From the NCBI GenBank assembly GCA_022614795.1, contig JAKEHX010000402.1:1-10309 (forward strand): a stretch of DNA of 10,309 nt, given 5' to 3'. The DNA comes from Planctomycetaceae bacterium. GTDB lineage: Bacteria; Planctomycetota; Planctomycetia; Pirellulales; Pirellulaceae. Positions 5,649-10,309 of the stretch are shown one piece after another. The translations under genes were made by a program, and so were the position numbers. Within the stretch, counting starts at the first letter, position 1. The number at the start of each line of letters is the position of its first letter. Under the pieces are notes generated by a model. The model saw nothing but the letters and a program-made list of their open reading frames with translations. It made no database searches and was not told the DNA's origin.

Positions 5649-7076
5649 GTGGCAAACCCATTGAAAATCCCCGCCCTCCGCTGGGGCAAGCCGTATGAGT
5701 CGCTCGAAATCGACGAGGTCAAGCACTTCATCACGGGCGAGCCGATCGCCAAGGTCAGCCAGGCGAACGGCGGGATCATCGGCCGCGACATGCGGACCGC
5801 TCAGCGGGCCCGCGAGGTTCTGCGTCAAATTCCGATTCCGGAGCTGCTGGAGAAGGTGAAGAAGGCGGGCGAGTTGTACGAGAAAGCGACGCTGCCGATC
5901 GGCGACGGCACGCAGACCCCAGACGAGTTTGCCCATCAGCAATCGGCGAGCACCGGCCTGCCCGAGCACATGTGCAAGATGAACATGGCCAAGAACGCCT
6001 TCGTGCTGGCCAACATGGGCAAAATCCTCGACTGCCTCACCCGCGGCCTGCCGCTCGACATTCTCACTAAGGGCTGGGGCCAGGAAGGGCGCGGCGTCGT
6101 GGTCAGCTACCAGGCACAGTCGCCGGTTTTAAGCGCCGTGCTGCCGTCGAATTCGCCGGGCGTCCACACGCTTTGGCTGCCGGTGATTCCCCTGCAACTG
6201 GGCCTGGTGCTCAAGCCCGGTCCGCAAGAGCCGTGGACGCCGTACCGCATGATCGCGGCCTATGTTCAGGCAGGCATTCCGGCCGAGGTGTTCTGCGTCT
6301 ATCCGGGCGGGGCCGAAGCGGGCGCGGCGGTGCTCGAGCATTGCACGCGGGCCATGATTTTTGGCGGCACGGCCACCATCGAGCGCTACAAAGGCAACCC
6401 GCGCGTGCAGGCCCATGGGCCGGGCTTTTCAAAGATTCTGCTGGGCGACGATGAGGTCGATAACTGGGAGAAGCATCTGGACCTGATGGTCGAGAGCATC
6501 TACATCAACTCGGGTCGCGGCTGCATCAATTGCTCGGGCGTTTGGGCTTCGCGGCACACCAAGGAGATCGCACAGGCGATCGCGGAGAAGATCGGCCCGA
6601 TCGAGGCCAAGCCGCCGACCGACCCGACGGCGGGCCTGGCGGCGTTCACTGTCCCAGGCCAGGCGAAGGCTGTGTGGGGCATGATCGAGGCCGACCTGAA
6701 GGAACCGGGTGTCACCGACATGACGGCCAAATTCGGCCCGCGGCTGGTGGAGAAGGAGCGGTGCGACTACCTGCGGCCGATGATCGTGCACTGCGCCTCG
6801 CCCGAAGCGGCAATTGCCAAGAAGGAATACATGTTTCCGTTCTCGACGGTCGTCGAGTGCCCGCAGGACGAGATGCTCCAGCGGATGGGCCCGACACTCG
6901 TTTGCTCGGCGATCACGAAAAACGAGCAGCTCATCCAGAACCTGAGCGACAACATCCACATCGACCGGCTCAACATCGGCCCGATCCCCACGACGAAGCT
7001 CAACTGGCTCCAGCCGCACGAAGGGAACATCATCGATTTCCTGTACCGCAATCGGGCGTACCAGGTGGCCACGTAG
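5649..7076 (+). CDS. Aldehyde dehydrogenase family protein, probably CoA-acylating
   Basis: The 475-residue product is a member of the aldehyde dehydrogenase superfamily, with the catalytic cysteine at C292 in NSGRGCINCSGVW. Where hydrolytic aldehyde dehydrogenases carry the general-base glutamate in an ELGGK motif, this protein reads HGPGFSKILLGDD, which recalls the AGPGN region of acylating enzymes such as EutE and PduP. Lack of that glutamate is known for enzymes that interconvert aldehyde and acyl-CoA, so I infer such a reaction with NAD(P). A second cysteine, C295, lies three residues after the nucleophile. The end (NWLQPHEGNIIDFLYRNRAY) completes the chain. It is cytoplasmic, with no signal peptide. 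With the neighbouring acyl-adenylating enzyme and alcohol dehydrogenase it would link acid, acyl form, aldehyde and alcohol. It could instead be a non-acylating enzyme of unknown substrate. Confidence 0.85.
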   Translation: MANPLKIPALRWGKPYESLEIDEVKHFITGEPIAKVSQANGGIIGRDMRTAQRAREVLRQIPIPELLEKVKKAGELYEKATLPIGDGTQTPDEFAHQQSASTGLPEHMCKMNMAKNAFVLANMGKILDCLTRGLPLDILTKGWGQEGRGVVVSYQAQSPVLSAVLPSNSPGVHTLWLPVIPLQLGLVLKPGPQEPWTPYRMIAAYVQAGIPAEVFCVYPGGAEAGAAVLEHCTRAMIFGGTATIERYKGNPRVQAHGPGFSKILLGDDEVDNWEKHLDLMVESIYINSGRGCINCSGVWASRHTKEIAQAIAEKIGPIEAKPPTDPTAGLAAFTVPGQAKAVWGMIEADLKEPGVTDMTAKFGPRLVEKERCDYLRPMIVHCASPEAAIAKKEYMFPFSTVVECPQDEMLQRMGPTLVCSAITKNEQLIQNLSDNIHIDRLNIGPIPTTKLNWLQPHEGNIIDFLYRNRAYQVAT

Positions 7077-7078
7077 CA

Positions 7079-7095
7079 GGCACACTCCGTGTGCC
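7079..7095. repeat. Palindromic hairpin between convergent genes
   Basis: GGCACAC and GTGTGCC form a perfect seven-base stem around the loop TCC. It starts two bases after the aldehyde dehydrogenase stop and ends eight bases before the 3' end of the opposing nuclease-like gene. No T-run follows on either side, so it is not a classical intrinsic terminator, although it could help end or protect both transcripts. I have the impression that this palindrome recurs after stop codons in planctomycete genomes. Confidence 0.55.
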
Positions 7096-7103
7096 GTGGG
7101 CAA

Positions 7104-7835
7104 TCATCCCGCGTACTTGACCGGATTTGCTGCACCTTTTTTGCGGTACTCGTCTGGCACTCGTTTGCCGACATAGAGTCGTCGGATGTCGAGTGGGGCT
7201 TCACGACCGATGAATCCTATTCGACCATCAGACGCCTCACGACCAGGAAAACTCTCCGGGGTCGCTTCTAGCCAACGATCCGCGACAAATGCACCAACGA
7301 TCAAACCCTGTTTTGTTGCGAGTACAAACTCAGCGCGCTCTGCCTTCGATTTGCTGAGTTTCCACGCATATCGCGTAGCCTCGTACAACGATGTTTCAAT
7401 GGCGCTCCTATTCACACTTATGAGGAGCACGCGGTGCTTGAAAACTGCCGTTTCAGCTCGGTATTTCGCAGTTACTTCCAAGGCGTGCATTGCGCCGAAG
7501 TCCCCACTACCGGCACCGCCGACGAGGTTGGTTAGTCCGGGATAAGCGTCGATCAATGCAGCCTCGACCTCGATTGCCGTTTTCTCGTCCATCCCATGTC
7601 GATGAATAACGTGCGCTACTTCAAACCCGGCCAGTCGGATCTCGCGGATGCGCTTCAGTTTGTTATCGAGTTCGTCACCCTCGACTTCCGCGCGTATGTG
7701 TGCAAACACGCGGTTCCCCTGTCCGCGGCCCACGTAAAACGTCTCGCCGTTTCGGGGATCGATCAGTCGATAGACATAGAATTTGAGTTGTGCAGCGACC
7801 TCGGGCGGAAACGAGGCGGCTTTTCCGGCAGTCAT
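7104..7835 (-). CDS. GIY-YIG nuclease-like protein with an uncharacterised C-terminal domain
   Basis: The 243-residue product has an N-terminal GIY-YIG-type domain. FYVYRLIDPRNGETFYVGRG (residues 19-38) contains the two short strands that name the family, R37 and R42 follow, and E91 in VEAALIDAYPGLTN is placed like the metal-binding glutamate. The form resembles the LEM-3-like subgroup. Residues from about 135 form a second region (LYEATRYAWKLS, LIVGAFVADRWLEAT, GRIGFIGREA, RRLYVGKRVP) whose family I cannot name. The ATG at 7835 is preceded by GGGAG at seven bases. It lies 40 bases behind an AbrB-type gene on the same strand and is convergent with the aldehyde dehydrogenase. Base use is visibly less GC-rich than in the flanking metabolic genes, suggesting acquisition. 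Activity as a nuclease is inferred. Confidence 0.8.
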   Translation of the reverse strand: MTAGKAASFPPEVAAQLKFYVYRLIDPRNGETFYVGRGQGNRVFAHIRAEVEGDELDNKLKRIREIRLAGFEVAHVIHRHGMDEKTAIEVEAALIDAYPGLTNLVGGAGSGDFGAMHALEVTAKYRAETAVFKHRVLLISVNRSAIETSLYEATRYAWKLSKSKAERAEFVLATKQGLIVGAFVADRWLEATPESFPGREASDGRIGFIGREAPLDIRRLYVGKRVPDEYRKKGAANPVKYAG

Positions 7836-7875
7836 ACAGGATCTCCCAAGCTCTAAATCGGTACCCAGAGCGGAT

Positions 7876-8106
7876 TCATACTTCGTGTGTCAATTCCGAG
7901 CATACCGTCCTAAACCAATTCTCCTCGGGGCAAGACTGCAACCAAGCAAGCAGGTCCGCCGAATCGCAATTAGTGGCTTTCGTGAGTAAATAGCAGCCCG
8001 CCTGGACTCGCTCAACCTCGAACTCGTCTCCGGCGCGAATGCCATAGAGACGGCGTAGCGCGGTCGGCAAAGTTACTCGACCGTCGAAAGAAACGCTGGT
8101 TCGCAT
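7876..8106 (-). CDS. AbrB/MazE-type DNA-binding protein, probable antitoxin
   Basis: The 76-residue product begins MRTSVSFDGRVTLPTALRRL and continues YGIRAGDEFEVERV, the swapped-hairpin AbrB/SpoVT/MazE DNA-binding fold seen in antitoxins and small regulators. The C-terminal tail LLAWLQSCPEENWF resembles the tail by which such antitoxins bind a PIN-domain VapC toxin. The start at 8106 was chosen because the fold begins there; an in-frame ATG at 8199 would add 31 residues of no recognisable kind. No clear ribosome binding site precedes it. No PIN-type gene follows; the next gene, 40 bases on, is the GIY-YIG protein, probably in the same transcript. It is therefore either an orphan antitoxin or the regulator of the nuclease-like gene. 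Confidence 0.82.
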   Translation of the reverse strand: MRTSVSFDGRVTLPTALRRLYGIRAGDEFEVERVQAGCYLLTKATNCDSADLLAWLQSCPEENWFRTVCSELTHEV

Positions 8107-8186
8107 GCTGCTAAGATGGCATCGTTCGATGCTTCCGTCAAACGGCTCCGTGCCTGGAATTGCGGCGTTGGCAGCATGCAAGGCGC

Positions 8187-8215
8187 TTCGCAGGGGCACG
8201 TCAGACGGGTATAAT
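8187..8215 (+). promoter_or_regulatory. Likely promoter of the alcohol dehydrogenase
   Basis: A perfect TATAAT at 8210-8215 is preceded, with a 17-base spacer, by TTCGCA (8187-8192), which matches the -35 consensus at four of six positions. Transcription would start near 8222 and leave a leader of about 100 bases before the ATG at 8322. It lies in the divergent gap between the AbrB-type gene and the dehydrogenase, so the two genes have separate promoters. Confidence 0.6.
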
Positions 8216-8321
8216 GAAGCCGTTGGCTGTTGCTTCGGGCAGCCGATCCCGCCAGGTAATTCCTCCCACCCAACTCGTATTCCGGCGCCGCTTCCGGTGA
8301 CCGATTCGGCCGGCTGCCTGC

Positions 8322-9476
8322 ATGACGCCCTTTGATTTTCAGCCTCGCACCCGCCTCGTCTTCGGTCCTGGCAAGATCGACACGCTGGGCGAGCTTGCGT
8401 CGGAGATGGGGGCCCGACGGGCGCTGGTCGTCAGCGATCCGGGGGTGATTGCCGCGGGCCACACGGCGCGCGGCATCGCGGCTCTGGAAAAAGCGGGTAT
8501 CAAGACACACCTTTTTGACGGCGTGCACGAAAACCCGACGACCGATGACGTGGCCGCGGGAGCGAAGGTCGCCAAACGGCACGATCCGGAGCTGCTCGTG
8601 GGCCTGGGCGGCGGGAGCTCGATGGACTGCGCGAAGGGGATCAACTTCCTGTATTCGTGCGGCGGCGAGATGAAGGACTATTGGGGGGTCGGCAAGGCTC
8701 TGGCGCCGATGCTGCCGATGATCGCCGTGCCCACGACCGCCGGCACCGGGAGCGAGACGCAGTCGTTCGCCCTGATCAGCGACGCCAAGACGCACGTCAA
8801 GATGGCCTGCGGCGACAAGAAGGCGTCGTGCCGCATCGCCGTGCTCGATGCCGAGCTGACTATCAGCCAGCCGTCGCGCGTCACGGCCCTGACCGGCATC
8901 GACGCCCTGTCGCACGCCCTGGAGACCTTCGTCACCACGCGCCGCAACCCGATCTCGCTGGCCTTCAGCCGCGAGGCCTGGCGGCTGTTGGCCAGCAACT
9001 TCGCCAGCGTGATCGCCAATCCGACCGATATCGACGCCCGCGGCAGCATGCTGCTAGGCGCATCGCTGGCCGGGCTGGCGATCGAAAACTCGATGCTCGG
9101 CGCCGCTCACGCCTTGGCGAATCCGCTGACGACGATGTTCGACGTCCCCCACGGCCAGGCAGTCGGCGTGATGCTGCCGCACGTGATCCGCTTCAATGCG
9201 ACGCACGTCCAGCGGCAGTATCTCGACCTATTGCGCGAGGCGGACAACGGCAGCGGGCCGCTGCCCGGCCTCGATGGCGGCATTGAGGGCCTGGCAGACT
9301 TTGTCACGTCGCAACTGGCCACGGCGGGCCTGGGGACACGGCTGCGGCCGCTGGGGGTCGATCCGGTGAAACTGCCTGCCTTGGCGGCTCAAGCGGCCAG
9401 GCAATGGACCGCGACGTTCAACCCGCGCCCCGCGCCCGAGGACGAGCTTTTGGCCCTGTATCAGCAGGCGTTTTGA
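8322..9476 (+). CDS. Iron-containing alcohol dehydrogenase
   Basis: The 384-residue product is a complete group III, metal-dependent alcohol dehydrogenase that interconverts an alcohol and an aldehyde with NAD(P). The nucleotide-binding motif GLGGGSSMDCAK and the segment TTAGTGSE are present. The four metal ligands fall at D194, H198 (GIDALSHALE), H263 (GAAHALANPL) and H277 (VPHGQAVGVMLPH), nearly the numbering known from E. coli FucO. The substrate cannot be read from the sequence; relatives act on lactaldehyde, propanediol, butanol or 4-hydroxybutyrate. The start has no strong ribosome binding site, but the family begins at this point. With the acyl-adenylating enzyme and the aldehyde dehydrogenase it could complete a route between acid and alcohol, although two accessory blocks separate the three genes. 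It has its own likely promoter. Confidence 0.95.
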   Translation: MTPFDFQPRTRLVFGPGKIDTLGELASEMGARRALVVSDPGVIAAGHTARGIAALEKAGIKTHLFDGVHENPTTDDVAAGAKVAKRHDPELLVGLGGGSSMDCAKGINFLYSCGGEMKDYWGVGKALAPMLPMIAVPTTAGTGSETQSFALISDAKTHVKMACGDKKASCRIAVLDAELTISQPSRVTALTGIDALSHALETFVTTRRNPISLAFSREAWRLLASNFASVIANPTDIDARGSMLLGASLAGLAIENSMLGAAHALANPLTTMFDVPHGQAVGVMLPHVIRFNATHVQRQYLDLLREADNGSGPLPGLDGGIEGLADFVTSQLATAGLGTRLRPLGVDPVKLPALAAQAARQWTATFNPRPAPEDELLALYQQAF

Positions 9477-9514
9477 TAGAATGGCGTAATGTCATCCCGC
9501 AGCGAATACTAACC

Positions 9515-9571
9515 CGAAGCGTCAGCGAGGCTAGCTTGGCGAGTCGTCCCACAATCCTCGCTGACGCTTCG
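9515..9571. repeat. Long palindromic repeat upstream of the beta-propeller gene
   Basis: CGAAGCGTCAGCGAGG (9515-9530) and its exact reverse complement (9556-9571) form a 16-base perfect inverted repeat around a 25-base loop. It fills half of the 119-base gap between the alcohol dehydrogenase stop and the next start. No T-run follows. From memory this sequence is a dispersed intergenic repeat in planctomycetes, so it is probably a REP-like element rather than a gene-specific signal. It could nevertheless end or protect the dehydrogenase message. Confidence 0.75.
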
Positions 9572-9582
9572 CGCTTGGTAAT

Positions 9583-9588
9583 GGAGGT
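9583..9588 (+). promoter_or_regulatory. Ribosome binding site deciding the beta-propeller start
   Basis: GGAGGT lies seven bases before the ATG at 9596 and supports that start over the in-frame ATG at 9581, which overlaps the site itself and would put five residues ahead of the signal peptide. Confidence 0.8.
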
Positions 9589-9595
9589 CGCACGC

Positions 9596-10309
9596 ATGAA
9601 TCCGACGCGCCGAGATTTTCTGGCAGCGACTGCCGCTCTGGGGGGCGCAGCGATCTGCCGAGCCAGGCTGGCGGCCGCCGACGCTCCGCCGACAAGCCCC
9701 GTGACCGTCACCGCCAAATCCTGGCCGCTCTTTCGCGGCGACACGCTCGCCAGCGGCGTCGCGAAAAGCACGCTGCCCGACAAGCTCGATGTCGTCTGGA
9801 CCATGAAGGTCGCGGGCGGCGCTTTCGAAAGCACACCCGCCATCGCCGACGGCGTCTGCTACGTGGCCGATATGGACGGCAAGCTCTATGCCCTGAACCT
9901 GGCCGACGGCAAGGAGATTTGGACCCATAAGATCGACAGCGGCTTCATCGCCTCGCCGTCCGTACGCGGCGAGCTGTTGTACCTGGGCGACATCGACGGC
10001 AAGTTCTACGCCTTCGATCGCAAGGCGGGCGGCCCGCCGAAGTGGACCTTTCAGGCCGACGCTCAGATCGATTCCGGCGCGAACTTCTGGAAAGAGAATC
10101 TGCTCTTCGGCTCGCAAGACGCGCACCTATATTGCCTGAATGCCGCCAGCGGCGAGCTGGTCTGGAAATTCGCGATTCAGGACCAGATTCGCTGCATGCC
10201 CACGGTAGTCGGCGATCGCTCGTTCGTCGCCGGGTGCGACAGCACGTTTCACATCATCGATCTTATGCAGGGCAAGGAGGCCGCCGCCGTGCCGATCGAG
10301 GCGCCCACC
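9596..10309 (+). CDS. Tat-exported PQQ-type beta-propeller protein (runs off the right edge)
   Basis: The 238 residues present begin with a twin-arginine signal: TRRDFLAATAALGGAA with R5 and R6, then an alanine-rich stretch (LAAADAPP) where cleavage is likely. The mature part carries repeats of the PQQ-like beta-propeller, each with a turn such as MDGKLYALN. They start near residues 92, 132 and 173, with a fourth near 212, so the period is about 40 residues. Such proteins act outside the cytoplasmic membrane. Some bind pyrroloquinoline quinone as dehydrogenases, but many planctomycete members are structural or of unknown function, and nothing here shows cofactor binding. A GGAGGT site supports the start. 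Position next to the alcohol dehydrogenase does not prove a shared pathway, since the palindromic repeat lies between them. Confidence 0.88.
   Translation, partial: MNPTRRDFLAATAALGGAAICRARLAAADAPPTSPVTVTAKSWPLFRGDTLASGVAKSTLPDKLDVVWTMKVAGGAFESTPAIADGVCYVADMDGKLYALNLADGKEIWTHKIDSGFIASPSVRGELLYLGDIDGKFYAFDRKAGGPPKWTFQADAQIDSGANFWKENLLFGSQDAHLYCLNAASGELVWKFAIQDQIRCMPTVVGDRSFVAGCDSTFHIIDLMQGKEAAAVPIEAPT

Noticed and set aside
2636..7076. Bacterial microcompartment locus
   Set aside because: The aldehyde and alcohol dehydrogenases suggested it, but no shell protein gene is present in the window and the aldehyde dehydrogenase shows no obvious encapsulation extension.
7079..7095. Intrinsic terminator
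   Set aside because: The stem is not followed by a T-run on either strand, so only a hairpin or repeat is claimed.
8073..8915. 280-residue minus-strand frame
   Set aside because: It is antisense to the start of the alcohol dehydrogenase, whose motifs and metal ligands are complete, and it also overlaps the AbrB-type gene in another frame.

Overview
The window looks like chromosomal DNA of a GC-rich bacterium, most likely a planctomycete of the Pirellula/Blastopirellula kind. This is an inference from gene content and DNA habits: a DUF4058 gene, a Tat-exported PQQ-type beta-propeller, a zinc-finger N-terminus typical of planctomycete kinases or anti-sigma proteins, and several dispersed-looking intergenic repeats (seven-base tandem units and short palindromes). 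No rRNA, tRNA, CRISPR array or transposase is visible.

Layout. Positions 1-250 hold the start of a leftward gene that leaves the window (HxxxCxxC zinc-finger type). A 348-base divergent gap full of seven-base repeats leads to ruvB (599-1627). About 1 kb without a convincing protein gene follows (1628-2635). It contains a consensus-perfect sigma-70 promoter pointing left and a second, inverted seven-base repeat array.

The rest is built around three metabolic genes on the plus strand: an AMP-binding acyl-adenylating enzyme (2636-3766), an aldehyde dehydrogenase of apparently acylating type (5649-7076) and an iron-dependent alcohol dehydrogenase (8322-9476). Together they could interconvert a carboxylic acid, its activated acyl form, the aldehyde and the alcohol. 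Two blocks of accessory genes separate them. The first is a hicAB toxin-antitoxin pair, an unrecognised gene and a DUF4058 gene. The second, on the minus strand, is an AbrB/MazE-type DNA-binding protein followed by a GIY-YIG nuclease-like protein. The window ends inside a Tat-exported beta-propeller gene (9596 onward).

The most striking structure is around hicAB. The last 26 codons of the acyl-adenylating gene are present a second time, diverged but in register and with a stop codon, starting one base after the hicB stop. The toxin-antitoxin pair therefore sits between two versions of the same gene tail, as expected if it arrived by recombination that left the old tail behind. The other leading observations are the orphan perfect promoter in the gene-poor stretch, and the AbrB plus GIY-YIG pair, in which the usual PIN-type toxin partner is absent.
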